Assembly (NCBI RefSeq): GCF_008084145.1
Contig: NZ_VSDO01000001.1
Span: forward strand, 1,254,840-1,318,839
Length of the DNA stretch: 64,000 nucleotides
Direction: 5' to 3'
Source: Paenibacillus faecis
GTDB taxonomy: Bacteria; Bacillota; Bacilli; Paenibacillales; Paenibacillaceae
In this document: positions 17,007 to 25,520 of the stretch, piece by piece
Numbering within the stretch: position 1 is the stretch's first letter
How the letters are laid out: every line of letters begins with the position of its first letter
Made by a program: the position numbers and the translations under genes
The notes under the pieces: model-generated
The model's input: only the letters and a program-made list of their open reading frames with translations
What the model was told of the DNA's origin: nothing
Database searches by the model: none

Positions 17007-19384
17007 CGGTTTTGCTTTCCTTTCAGCGAAATTTCCGGCAGATCGAAGTAGGTCCATTCTGCGGCTGTAATTTTCACTTTCATAACCCCCCCGCGTACAT
17101 AAGCTTCCGCTTTCTTGGTGAGGTCGGCCTCGAACTTGGCTCCAAGATCAAACTTCTCCCACTTCCCGAGATCTTCGTTCCAAATCATTATTGTCGTTTT
17201 ATCCCCGGGATAGGTGGAGCGGATCATCAATCTTGATATCCGGAGATCGCCAAGATCCGGCAAGGTGTATTCCAAGGTCATTTCTCCGTTTGACATGTTG
17301 ACTCTGTTGGACCCTTCCGTTCCCCAGTCTTTTGCTGTAACCTCCGTAATCCGGGCCCCTATCATCCCGTAAGGAATGGAAACCGCCCCGCCCTGTTCAA
17401 AACTCGGAGCGAAAAATTGGGTAACCAGATTAAGCCGGTCGGACTGCGGCGACTTTCCGTTAACCTCATACTGGTCCTGTTCCAGCGGCTCCTCGTTCCA
17501 TGCGATAAAGGTATGTTTCGTCCAGGCCGATCCCGAGCCCATATACTGGTTGATCATGCCTCTTTGCCGCTGCAGCAAATAATCCTCCTTGTTTCCCGTC
17601 GGCGGATACAAGGTGGAACCGTAATCGCCCGTATTAACCACACCGGTGCCCGCCGGAATCTGCACGGTTTTCCCTGGGGGGAGATCGCCGATCTGGTAGA
17701 CTTTCCCCGCGGAAAGAATGGCTGCTTTTTTCAAATCGGTATGGGTTTCATTCGTCACCGTTCCGGTCAGGCGCCCCTGGTCATCGTACGAGGAATTGAT
17801 TTTTATGGCCCCGAACTCGGGTAGAATCGTTTCGCCCATCCACAGCTTGGCCAAGGAGCGATGCGTCATGTCCCGGAGCTTCACTTCGGTTGTGTCGGGT
17901 TTAACTCTGACCAGTTGACGGTTCGATTGTCCGGCCTGTCCGCCGGAGAGCAATCCGTCCTCCCTGGTCACCGATACAAAGGTGCCCGCCGGAAGAGCAA
18001 CGTTATAAGTGCCGCCTCGGGGCACAAATATAGCCGAAGCCGTCGAATTTAAAGCACGGCCTTTGCCGTCCAGCTCCACGAAGCTTAACGTATGGCTGCG
18101 CAGATTCGATTTTCCGCTCGTTCCCGTCATGTAGACGGCGCCGCTGGCCAAAACCGCGATCAAGGGAATCAATCCCCAGGCCCACTCGCGCTTGTCGATT
18201 CTCTTCAAAATGTAATACAGTACAGGCGCCACCAGGATGGCGTATCCGAGAAGCAGCCAGAACAGCGCGGAGAATGGAGGCAGCGTTAAGGAAGGGAAAT
18301 AATCCAGTAAATAGCTGATATTGGAAGCCAAATTACTGCCGTAGCCCATACCGCCATGGCCCATGGATCCTGAGTTTGCGGAAATCTCCTCCCGCAGCAA
18401 CCGGTTCCATACTTCGGGATGCCCCGCCCATCCTTGGAGGGGCGCCATCGCCGCATCGTAGGCGGCATAGTAGACTTTTCCTTTACCGACGGACCAGGAG
18501 GCGAACAGGGGCAGATCGCCTTCCGCGATGTCCGCCTTTGCCCCCGTCTTCAAACTCGCCTCGGAAACGGGAAAAGGTTCGTTTAAAGATAGCGGCTTCC
18601 CCCCTGCTTTCGCTACATTCGGCAAAGAGGATACATCCGCGCTGCCTTTATACTCGACCGGAGAAAGGTCCTCAAACCCTTTTGCGGTCTTGGGATAGCC
18701 CTGTCCGCCGGCCAATACGAGCGAGCCGCCGCGGTCGACCCAAGAGCGGATCGCTTCCGCCTGCTCCCTGGTCAGGCTGTCCGCCGGAAAATTGTTCATG
18801 ACAAGCACATCCAGGCTGCCCAGCAGCGCCGCCTCGTTGGGAATATCGCTCCCTTTTAGCGGGGCGACCACCGCCTGGTTGACGTTTCCGTTAAGGGCCG
18901 CGAGAAAATTCATCGTATCGGGATCCGCGGCCAGAACACCGATCAGCGTTCCGCGGACGGAAGCCCTTTGCAGGTAAGGTGTTCCGGAAGAGAACGGAAT
19001 GTATTTCCCCGACTCGGCCGAACCTTGATAGAAGCGAATTTCATTGTTGTTTTTGCTGAAACTGTCACCCTCGATCCCGAAGGTAACCACCTTCGTCGTT
19101 CCCGCGGGCAACTCTACCTGCTGTACGTGGGATATGCGGGTTCCCGTAAAAGGGACCTCCGTTTGCACCACCAGTTCCCCCGAAATGTCCCGATCGCTCG
19201 TCAGCGAAATTTTTAAGGGGATCCATTCATTGGATTTGAAAAGTCCGCCAAACCCCTCTTCGCTTTGAACCGTGATTTTCGGTTCGGCCGCGGCGGCGGA
19301 TACCGGAATGCCCGCAACGCAAAATGCCGCCAGCATCCATCCAAGGCATGCGTACATGACGTATCGTTTTACTGAATGCAACAC
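17003..19384 (-). CDS. secreted/membrane protein with glutamine-amidotransferase-like domain
   Basis: 793 residues, first gene of the MoxR-VWA-ABC operon. N-terminal signal peptide (hydrophobic YACLGWMLAAFCVAGIPV then SAAAA), a beta-sandwich-like region, a GATase1-like segment (LDVLVMNNFP...AIRSWVDRGGSLVLAGGQGY), two membrane helices in the middle (FWLLLGYAILVAPVLYYIL and WGLIPLIAVLASGAVYM), and a large C-terminal beta-rich extracytoplasmic part. The fold echoes the amidotransferase-like part of the 951-residue VWA protein, but no catalytic triad is apparent. The start is GTG, 6 nt after AAAGGGGAAA. Probably the cell-surface component of the system; substrate unknown. Confidence 0.82.
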   Translation of the reverse strand: MLHSVKRYVMYACLGWMLAAFCVAGIPVSAAAAEPKITVQSEEGFGGLFKSNEWIPLKISLTSDRDISGELVVQTEVPFTGTRISHVQQVELPAGTTKVVTFGIEGDSFSKNNNEIRFYQGSAESGKYIPFSSGTPYLQRASVRGTLIGVLAADPDTMNFLAALNGNVNQAVVAPLKGSDIPNEAALLGSLDVLVMNNFPADSLTREQAEAIRSWVDRGGSLVLAGGQGYPKTAKGFEDLSPVEYKGSADVSSLPNVAKAGGKPLSLNEPFPVSEASLKTGAKADIAEGDLPLFASWSVGKGKVYYAAYDAAMAPLQGWAGHPEVWNRLLREEISANSGSMGHGGMGYGSNLASNISYLLDYFPSLTLPPFSALFWLLLGYAILVAPVLYYILKRIDKREWAWGLIPLIAVLASGAVYMTGTSGKSNLRSHTLSFVELDGKGRALNSTASAIFVPRGGTYNVALPAGTFVSVTREDGLLSGGQAGQSNRQLVRVKPDTTEVKLRDMTHRSLAKLWMGETILPEFGAIKINSSYDDQGRLTGTVTNETHTDLKKAAILSAGKVYQIGDLPPGKTVQIPAGTGVVNTGDYGSTLYPPTGNKEDYLLQRQRGMINQYMGSGSAWTKHTFIAWNEEPLEQDQYEVNGKSPQSDRLNLVTQFFAPSFEQGGAVSIPYGMIGARITEVTAKDWGTEGSNRVNMSNGEMTLEYTLPDLGDLRISRLMIRSTYPGDKTTIMIWNEDLGKWEKFDLGAKFEADLTKKAEAYVRGGVMKVKITAAEWTYFDLPEISLKGKQNR

Positions 19385-19469
19385 AAGTTTCCCCTTTCCG
19401 AACTAAACAAGTTCCCAGCCATAGATTCCTTCTTTATGTTTAACGGGCAGGCGGCGCAAAAAGTTTCCC

Positions 19470-19512
19470 CAAAAAACAAAACCGCGCGGCTGATCCGCCT
19501 CTGCCGCGCGGT
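19470..19512 (-). terminator. intrinsic terminator after purU
   Basis: Inverted repeat ACCGCGCGG / CCGCGCGGT with a 14-nt loop followed on the minus strand by a T-rich tail (TTTTGTTTTTT). It separates purU from the MoxR-VWA operon. Confidence 0.85.
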
Positions 19513-19526
19513 GGAACAAGCGATAT

Positions 19527-20426
19527 TTAATTAAAAACGACGGTTTTGTTCTGATGAACCAGAATGCGGTCCTCAATATGCCATTTCACCGCTCTTGCGA
19601 GCACTACGCGCTCGATCGTTCTTCCGATGCGCTTCAGCTCGCTCACATTGTCGCGGTGGCTGACCCGCTGGACGTCCTGCTCAATAATCGGCCCTCCGTC
19701 AAGCTCTTCGGTCACATAGTGAGCCGTCGCGCCGATAATTTTCACCCCGCGATCATAGGCTTGAGCATAAGGCTTCCCGCCGACGAAGGCCGGAAGGAAG
19801 GAATGATGAATGTTGATGATCCGGTTCCGGTACGGTTCGATCAAAGCGGGCGATACGATCTGCATGTATCTGGCCAGTACGATCAGATCCACTTTGCCGT
19901 TGACGAGTTCCAGCTGCTTTCGTTCCGCTTCCTTCTTCGTTTCCGGCGTCACCGGAATATGGTGGTACGGAATTCCGAAAGATTCAACGTACTCCTTCAT
20001 GTCCGGATGGTTGCTGACGACCATGGAAATTTCGGCATCCAGGTCCCCCGCCTGCCACTGCCACAGAAGCTCGACCAGACAATGGTCTTCCTTGGACACG
20101 AAGATCGCCAGCTTCTTCTTGCGGCTTAGCTGGTACAGGTTCCATTGCATGTCGAACTTGTCGGCGATCGCCGCGAAGTCCTCCTGGAGACCGGCTGCCC
20201 GCTCCTCCAGCTGATCGAGGTCAAACTCGATGCGCATAAAAAACATGCCACCCTCCGGATCCATCGTATACTGATCCGATTGAACGATATTCGCGCCGTG
20301 CTCATGAAGAAAACGCGATACGGCCGATACGATACCCGGTCCGTCCGGACAAGAGATCAGCATCCGGGCGCGGTTGCTTTCGTAAGGTTTGGCGGGGCGG
20401 CCGCCGGTTTTGATATGAGTTTCCAT
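19527..20426 (-). CDS. purU: formyltetrahydrofolate deformylase
   Basis: 299 residues: N-terminal ACT domain (ISCPDGPGIVSAVSRFLHEH, about residues 23-42) and C-terminal formyl-transferase domain with the catalytic set seen as NIHHSFLPAFVGGKPYAQA (Asn, His) and TEELDGGPIIEQDV (Asp). PurU hydrolyses 10-formyl-THF to THF and formate, balancing one-carbon pools and supplying formate for PurT. Length is typical (about 280-300). ATG preceded by AAAGGAAAG. It starts 29 nt after the endonuclease IV gene on the same strand, suggesting cotranscription without an obvious functional link. Confidence 0.97.
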   Translation of the reverse strand: METHIKTGGRPAKPYESNRARMLISCPDGPGIVSAVSRFLHEHGANIVQSDQYTMDPEGGMFFMRIEFDLDQLEERAAGLQEDFAAIADKFDMQWNLYQLSRKKKLAIFVSKEDHCLVELLWQWQAGDLDAEISMVVSNHPDMKEYVESFGIPYHHIPVTPETKKEAERKQLELVNGKVDLIVLARYMQIVSPALIEPYRNRIINIHHSFLPAFVGGKPYAQAYDRGVKIIGATAHYVTEELDGGPIIEQDVQRVSHRDNVSELKRIGRTIERVVLARAVKWHIEDRILVHQNKTVVFN

Positions 20427-20455
20427 CTTTCCTTTGCATCCCCCTGTAGTCGTTG

Positions 20456-21571
20456 TTATCCTTTAGCGGTTGCGAGCCAAGCCACCAGACGCTGGTTGAT
20501 CTGTTCCTCATTATATTCCGGAAACAGATCGGCTGCCGTCACGAGATCGTAAAGCCGTTCCAACGGCTCACGCGGGTCCGCCTTTTTCGCTTTGGCATCG
20601 CTCTTCAGCAAATTCCAGGTGTCCAGCACGAACGCGCGCGGATGAATTTCCTGACCGGCAAAGAACGCGCTAAGCTGCTCCACCTCGGTCAAGATGCCCT
20701 CGCCGAAACGCCCGGCTAAATCCCCGCGCAGCAAGGCGATCTCAATCTCGTACATCGGGCGCTGGGTTTTGGGATCCTTGCCCACCCACGGCGTTTCGAG
20801 GATAAAAGGACGTCCTTGCAGCGCCTCGTGGTGAACGACGCGGTGGATCGCTTCAAAACCGATCCAGCCGCTGCCGATCGGGGTATGGCGGTCCTTGCGC
20901 GAGCCGATCGGATTTTTGCTGTCATTGATGTGCACGACCGCAAGCCGATCCAGACCGATCAGGTCGTCGAACTGGCGGAGCACGCCATCAAGATCGTTGA
21001 CGATATCATATCCGGCATCATGGATATGGCAGGTGTCCATACAGATCGTCAACCGCTCATTATGCTGCACCTTGTCGATGATCGCCGCGATCTCCTCAAA
21101 ACTGCGGCCGACCTCCGTTCCCTTTCCGGCCATCGTTTCCAACGCGATATTGACCTCGGTTTCATCGGTACCGTTCAGCACCTGGTTCAGGCCTTCCGCG
21201 ATCCGTTCGACGCCGTATTCCGCATCTTTATCGGTAAACGCGCCGGGGTGAAGGACGATGTTCCTCACGCCCAGGGCATGGGTCCGCCGGATTTCCTCCT
21301 GCAAAAAATCCACCGCGAGCTGATACGTATTGGACTTATACGAGCCTAAATTGATGATGTATGGAGCGTGGACGACGATCTCGTCGATCCCCGCCGTAGC
21401 CATCGCCGCCTTGCCGTCCTCGATATGCATCGATTCGATCGGTTTGCGGCGCGTATTTTGCGGTGCGCCGGTATATATCATGAACGAGCTGGAGCCGTAG
21501 GAAGCGGCCTCCGAAGTTGCGCTTAAGAGCCCTTTGTCCGAAAACGAAACATGGGAGCCAATTTTAAGCAT
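20456..21571 (-). CDS. nfo: deoxyribonuclease IV (AP endonuclease) with C-terminal extension
   Basis: 371-residue TIM-barrel AP endonuclease of base excision repair. N-terminal [16 protein letters not shown], metal-ligand motifs [37 protein letters not shown] and [18 protein letters not shown] match the Nfo trinuclear zinc site. The catalytic domain ends near residue 285 ([13 protein letters not shown]...); the remaining roughly 80 residues ([16 protein letters not shown] to the end) are extra compared with E. coli Nfo (285) and B. subtilis YqfS (297). ATG preceded by AAAAGGGGGAAG. Activity is well supported; the role of the tail is unknown. Confidence 0.93.
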   Translation of the reverse strand: MLKIGSHVSFSDKGLLSATSEAASYGSSSFMIYTGAPQNTRRKPIESMHIEDGKAAMATAGIDEIVVHAPYIINLGSYKSNTYQLAVDFLQEEIRRTHALGVRNIVLHPGAFTDKDAEYGVERIAEGLNQVLNGTDETEVNIALETMAGKGTEVGRSFEEIAAIIDKVQHNERLTICMDTCHIHDAGYDIVNDLDGVLRQFDDLIGLDRLAVVHINDSKNPIGSRKDRHTPIGSGWIGFEAIHRVVHHEALQGRPFILETPWVGKDPKTQRPMYEIEIALLRGDLAGRFGEGILTEVEQLSAFFAGQEIHPRAFVLDTWNLLKSDAKAKKADPREPLERLYDLVTAADLFPEYNEEQINQRLVAWLATAKG

Positions 21572-21734
21572 TTTTTCTTCCCCCTTTTGGACAGTAAATC
21601 GCTAAACATCCCTATTTTATCTTGAATAGCAAAATAAAGCTAGGCCAAGCCTTCAACCCGAGCATGAAATCTATCATTATGCAAAAAAGGTTCCTCCTGT
21701 TCCTTCCGTAGATTTTCGGCGGGGTCAAGGAGTC

Positions 21735-21763
21735 TCGTCATAAACTTGAAAATACGTTATAAT
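21735..21763 (+). promoter_or_regulatory. candidate sigma-A promoter for the DUF2621 gene
   Basis: -10 TATAAT at 21758-21763 and a weaker -35 TCGTCA at 21735-21740 with a 17-bp spacer, about 50 nt before the coding start. Confidence 0.55.
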
Positions 21764-21812
21764 TTTTATCAACGAGAAAAATCACAGTTAGAATATCGAG
21801 GTGATTGTACCC

Positions 21813-22283
21813 ATGCCCTATCAGGCCCTGCTGCTTCCGCTATCCTCGGGAGGACCAAGTAACCTGTTTTTGAATACGATCGTTTTTTGGGGCTTTGTGC
21901 TGCTTGGCATGATGACGATCGGCGGATTTTTTATGTTCCGGAAATTTTTGAAAGTGCTTCCCAAGGCGGACGGCATGTCCAAGCTGGACTGGCAAAACCA
22001 CTGGGTCGAAAAAAGCCGCCATCTTTGGGGGGACGATGCCAAGGCTTTTCTTAATCTATTGGTGCAGCCTGTGCCCGGTCCTTTCCGCGATATCGCCAAG
22101 CATTCGATCGCGGCGGAAATCGGCCGTATCGCCCTGGAGGAAGGAGCCACCGAAGTGACCCGGGATCATTGCATCAAGGGGTATATTACGGCGACGCCAA
22201 AGCGGGACAACAAGTTTCTGATTCAGTTTCTGGAGAAAAATCAAATTGATTACCGGCCATATCGGCATTTAATGAACAAATAG
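21813..22283 (+). CDS. DUF2621 family membrane protein
   Basis: 156 residues, start ATG at 21813 with GAGGTGA 6 nt upstream (that same site contains an in-frame GTG at 21801, which is less likely). One N-terminal membrane helix (NTIVFWGFVLLGMMTIGGFFMF) followed by a soluble domain with conserved-looking FMFRKFLKVLPKADG, WQNHWVEKSRHLWG and HSIAAEIGRIALEEGATEVT. Matches the DUF2621 family of Bacillales in size and layout; several family members are associated with sporulating species, but no function is established. Ends in its own terminator. Confidence 0.82.
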   Translation: MPYQALLLPLSSGGPSNLFLNTIVFWGFVLLGMMTIGGFFMFRKFLKVLPKADGMSKLDWQNHWVEKSRHLWGDDAKAFLNLLVQPVPGPFRDIAKHSIAAEIGRIALEEGATEVTRDHCIKGYITATPKRDNKFLIQFLEKNQIDYRPYRHLMNK

Positions 22284-22299
22284 GTTTCGAAAAACGGCA

Positions 22300-22335
22300 T
22301 CCGGTCCTGACTATCGCAGGTCCGGACTTTTTCTT
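22300..22335 (+). terminator. intrinsic terminator after the DUF2621 gene
   Basis: Stem CCGGTCCTG / CAGGTCCGG with one central mismatch, followed by ACTTTTTCTT. The T-run runs straight into the AAGGAGGG ribosome site of the next gene. Confidence 0.75.
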
Positions 22336-22349
22336 AAGGAGGGATTTCC

Positions 22350-23261
22350 GTGAAGATCGCTATCTTTGGCGGAACGGGGTTTATCGGCAGGGCTCTAGCG
22401 GCCTATTTGGTAAGAGAGGGAAGCGAAGTCGTCGTCGTTTCCAGAAAAAGCGGAAACCGTGGATCCCATTCCGTCGCGTCCGGACTGATCCATTGTACAT
22501 GGAGCGAGCTGGAACGCGATCTTTCTCCGTTAAGCGATGTTCAAGCCATCGTTAATTTGGCGGGCGCTTCACTCAACCAAAGATGGACCCCGAAAGCCAG
22601 GCGGATCATCCTGGAGTCGCGGTTGACGACAACCCGAAAGGTCGCTCAGTTTGCGGCAGCGTTAAGTCCAGGACCCGAGGTCGTCGTCCAGGCCTCCGCC
22701 GTCGGAATTTACGGCACCTCACTTACCGGAGAATTTACGGAAGCGGCCCAGCGTACGGAAGGGAACGGAGATTTTCTATGGGAGGTGACGGAGCGGTGGG
22801 AGGCGGCCGCGAAGCAAGGCTTCCCGGACCGCCGCCTCATCCTGCTGCGTACGGGAGTCGTTCTCGGCAACGACGGCGGCGCTTATCCGCTGATGCGGCT
22901 TCCCTTTCGTCTCGGCTTAGGCGGAAAGGTCGGTACCGGTCGGCAATGGGTCCCTTGGATTCACTTAAACGATCTGATCCGCTTGATAGACTTCTGCCTT
23001 AAGAATCCGGCGATGGCCGGTCCCGTTAATGCGGTCAGTCCGTTTCCCGTGACCAATGAGCAATTCAGCGCCGTATTGGGACGGGTTCACCGAACCCCCA
23101 GCTGGTTTCCCGTCCCCGCTTTCCTCCTGAAACTGCTGCTTGGCGACAGATCCATGCTGCTGTTGGAAGGCCAGAAAGTGATTCCGGCGGCCGCGCTCGA
23201 AGCCGGATTTCAATTCATTCACCCCGGGTTGCAGGAGGCTTTGGCCGATCTGCACGCCTAA
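22350..23261 (+). CDS. TIGR01777 family NAD-dependent epimerase/dehydratase-like protein
   Basis: 303 residues, GTG start 7 nt after AAGGAGGG. Extended SDR fold with N-terminal GGTGFIG (about residues 7-13), family motifs AIVNLAGASLNQRWTPKARR, the SDR tyrosine region SAVGIYGTS, RLILLRTGVVLG and WVPWIHLNDLIRLI. Members (YfcH-like, SulA/cell-division-inhibitor-like annotation) have no confirmed substrate. C-terminal DUF1731 region present (PSWFPVPAFLLKLLLGDRS). Monocistronic, closed by a strong bidirectional terminator. Confidence 0.95.
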   Translation: MKIAIFGGTGFIGRALAAYLVREGSEVVVVSRKSGNRGSHSVASGLIHCTWSELERDLSPLSDVQAIVNLAGASLNQRWTPKARRIILESRLTTTRKVAQFAAALSPGPEVVVQASAVGIYGTSLTGEFTEAAQRTEGNGDFLWEVTERWEAAAKQGFPDRRLILLRTGVVLGNDGGAYPLMRLPFRLGLGGKVGTGRQWVPWIHLNDLIRLIDFCLKNPAMAGPVNAVSPFPVTNEQFSAVLGRVHRTPSWFPVPAFLLKLLLGDRSMLLLEGQKVIPAAALEAGFQFIHPGLQEALADLHA

Positions 23262-23297
23262 AAAAAGCCGTCCGCGCTTGCAGCGGACGGCTTTTTT
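23261..23297. terminator. bidirectional terminator
   Basis: Perfect GCCGTCCGC / GCGGACGGC stem flanked by A and T runs, shared by the rightward epimerase gene and the leftward permease gene. Confidence 0.92.
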
Positions 23298-23324
23298 CCA
23301 GGATGTCGCGACTCTCCCAACCTC

Positions 23325-24359
23325 TCAATTCTTCGATTTCGCGAGCAAATACAAGAAGTAAGGGGCTCCGATGATCGCTACGACAATGCCCGTCGGAATT
23401 TCCGTCGGCTGGAGTACCCATCTGCCCAGCGTGTCGCCGACGATGACCAGAAGCCCGCCGGCCAAGGCGGAGGCCGGAATCAAAAACTCGTGTTTCGGGC
23501 CAACCAGCCGCCTCGCCAAATGCGGGGCGATCAGCCCGACAAAGGAAATCCCTCCGCCTACGGCGACGGAAGCTCCGGTCAAGCCGACGGCCGCGGCCAA
23601 CAGCCCAAGCCGGGACCGCTCGATTTGCGTACCGAGTCCCGTTGCCGTCTGATCCCCCAAACTAAGCACATTGAGCGCCCGTGCTTTCATAAATACATAG
23701 GGAATCAGAATGAAGATCCACGGAAGCAGCGCCAGAACATACTTCCAAGAAGTGCCCCAGATGCTTCCTACCAGCCAAACCTGCAGCAGTTGGAAGTTTT
23801 CCGGACGAAGCCTGAGCTGGAGAATGATCATCGCCGCATTAATGCCGGCGGCCACGGCGATTCCCACCAACACCATCCGAATCGGCTGAAGTCCGTAATT
23901 TTTTTTGTAAGAGAGCACATAGATCAGGACCGCCGCCGACGCGGCTCCCAAAAGGGCGAGAACCGGCATCAGAAATACCGGCGCCGCCGCCGTCGTAGGG
24001 TAGAACGAAATAAACAAGGCAACGGCCAAACCGGCACCCGCATTGATGCCGAGAACGCCGGGATCGGCCAACGGGTTGCGGGAGATTCCCTGGAAAATAC
24101 AACCGGACACCGCCATTCCCATCCCGATCAGAACGGAGATGACAATGCGCGGAAGCCTGAAATCATAGAGAATCAACTCCTGTTTTTCCGTCCCCATACC
24201 AAACAAGGTCCGGAACACGTCGCCTGGCGAAAGCCGTATATATCCCGTGTTCATGCTGATGACAAAAACAATTAGAATCAATACAGCGAATAGCAGGATA
24301 AACCCGTACGATCTCGCCGCTTTCCTCCGCAAATGAGCGCTATAATCCGGTCCGTTCAT
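23325..24359 (-). CDS. FecCD-family iron-siderophore ABC permease
   Basis: 344 residues with about nine to ten membrane helices and FecCD/BtuC family motifs: LPRIVISVLIGMGMAVSGCI, NPLADPGVLGINAGAGLAV, LVGIAVAAGINAAMII, GISFVGLIAPHLARRLVG and GDTLGRWV. The GLIAPH segment is the EAA-like coupling helix for the ATPase. Imports ferric siderophores (or haem/cobalamin in other members). Starts 2 nt after the stop of the sister permease gene, with which it should form a heterodimer. No binding protein or ATPase gene is adjacent. Confidence 0.95.
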   Translation of the reverse strand: MNGPDYSAHLRRKAARSYGFILLFAVLILIVFVISMNTGYIRLSPGDVFRTLFGMGTEKQELILYDFRLPRIVISVLIGMGMAVSGCIFQGISRNPLADPGVLGINAGAGLAVALFISFYPTTAAAPVFLMPVLALLGAASAAVLIYVLSYKKNYGLQPIRMVLVGIAVAAGINAAMIILQLRLRPENFQLLQVWLVGSIWGTSWKYVLALLPWIFILIPYVFMKARALNVLSLGDQTATGLGTQIERSRLGLLAAAVGLTGASVAVGGGISFVGLIAPHLARRLVGPKHEFLIPASALAGGLLVIVGDTLGRWVLQPTEIPTGIVVAIIGAPYFLYLLAKSKN

Positions 24360-24361
24360 AA

Positions 24362-25399
24362 TTAATCGAGCCCTCCTTTCTGCTTCATCGCTAGATAAAG
24401 GAAGAAAGGAACTCCGATGACGGCGATGAGCGCACCGATCGGCACCTCATGGGGCGGATTAACCATCCGCGCCAAAATATCCGCAAAGACCATCAGCAAG
24501 CTGCCCAAGACCGCGGAAGACGGGACGACCCAGCGATAATCGACGCCCACCAAAAACCGGGTGACATGAGGGACCATCAAACCGACGAAACCGATGGCTC
24601 CGACAAGCGAAACGGCGCTTCCCGCCAAAATCAGTACGAAGACCATGCTGAGCGCTTTGATCAGCCCCGTCCTCTGCCCCAGTCCGGTAGCCACTTCCTC
24701 ACCCAGACTAAGCAGGGTGATTGACTTGGAAAGAGAGAGCGCCCCGACCAAACCGACAGCAACGCCTACGGCGACGAATTTCAATTGCTCCCAGGTCGTC
24801 CCGGTGACCGCGCCGGCGTACCAAAACGCCAGATCCTGGCCGACCTTGAAATACAAGGCGATCCCTTCGCTGATCGCAACGAGCAGCATACTCACAGCAG
24901 CCCCCGCCAGGGTAAGTCTGACCGGAGTCATGCCGCCTTTCGAGAGGAAGCCGATACCGAATACGAGACCCGCCCCGGCCGCCGCACCGATGAAAGAATA
25001 CAACATCATCAGAAGAAACGGCGTCCCCGGGACAAGCGCGAAACAAATCGCCAACGCAAGTCCCGCACCGGAGTTCAGTCCGAGCAGCCCGGAATCGGCC
25101 ATCGGGTTTCTTGTCATTCCCTGCATAATCGCTCCCGCGACCGCAAGCGCCGCGCCGATCAGTGCCGCGGCTACCGCGCGGGGAAGGCGCATGTCGAGAA
25201 TGATTTGATGCTCGGTCCGCCCGGCGTCGAAATGAAACAGAGCTTCCCATACCGTCGAGAGCCTGATATCGGCGGCTCCGACGGAAATGGACAAGCCGAT
25301 GGCGAAAGCGAGCAATATAACGCCGCCGATCAAAATCAGACTGGCCGCAAGCGGCCGGGAACGGCGGTTTGCTTTTGTAGCTTGGGTTGTGGCTGCCAT
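24362..25399 (-). CDS. FecCD-family iron-siderophore ABC permease
   Basis: 345 residues, first gene of a two-gene permease operon. Motifs: LPRAVAAALIGAALAVAGAI, NPMADSGLLGLNSGAGLALA, LTLAGAAVSMLLVA, IGFVGLMVPHVTRFLVG. Multiple membrane helices across the whole length. A Fur box lies about 70 nt upstream, so iron repression of both permease genes is expected. Which siderophore is carried cannot be told; the binding protein and ATPase must be encoded elsewhere. Confidence 0.95.
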   Translation of the reverse strand: MAATTQATKANRRSRPLAASLILIGGVILLAFAIGLSISVGAADIRLSTVWEALFHFDAGRTEHQIILDMRLPRAVAAALIGAALAVAGAIMQGMTRNPMADSGLLGLNSGAGLALAICFALVPGTPFLLMMLYSFIGAAAGAGLVFGIGFLSKGGMTPVRLTLAGAAVSMLLVAISEGIALYFKVGQDLAFWYAGAVTGTTWEQLKFVAVGVAVGLVGALSLSKSITLLSLGEEVATGLGQRTGLIKALSMVFVLILAGSAVSLVGAIGFVGLMVPHVTRFLVGVDYRWVVPSSAVLGSLLMVFADILARMVNPPHEVPIGALIAVIGVPFFLYLAMKQKGGLD

Positions 25400-25470
25400 G
25401 AATTAATCCATCCTTTTGACAAGTTGACAGTAGTAAGACATAAAGCAATTATAAACCAAAACAATGTAAT

Positions 25471-25485
25471 TGAGAATGATTCTCG
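25471..25485. promoter_or_regulatory. Fur box upstream of the FecCD permease pair
   Basis: TGAGAATGATTCTCG is a near-perfect 7-1-7 inverted repeat matching the Bacillus Fur core TGATAATNATTATCA at most positions. It sits about 70 nt before the first permease start. Confidence 0.8.
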
Positions 25486-25520
25486 ATCATTATACACCCT
25501 TTTGGTCGGATTATCTACGG

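Noticed and set aside
23490..24275. 261-codon frame opposite the permease gene
   Set aside because: Antisense shadow with polar, low-complexity translation; the opposite strand has clear FecCD motifs.
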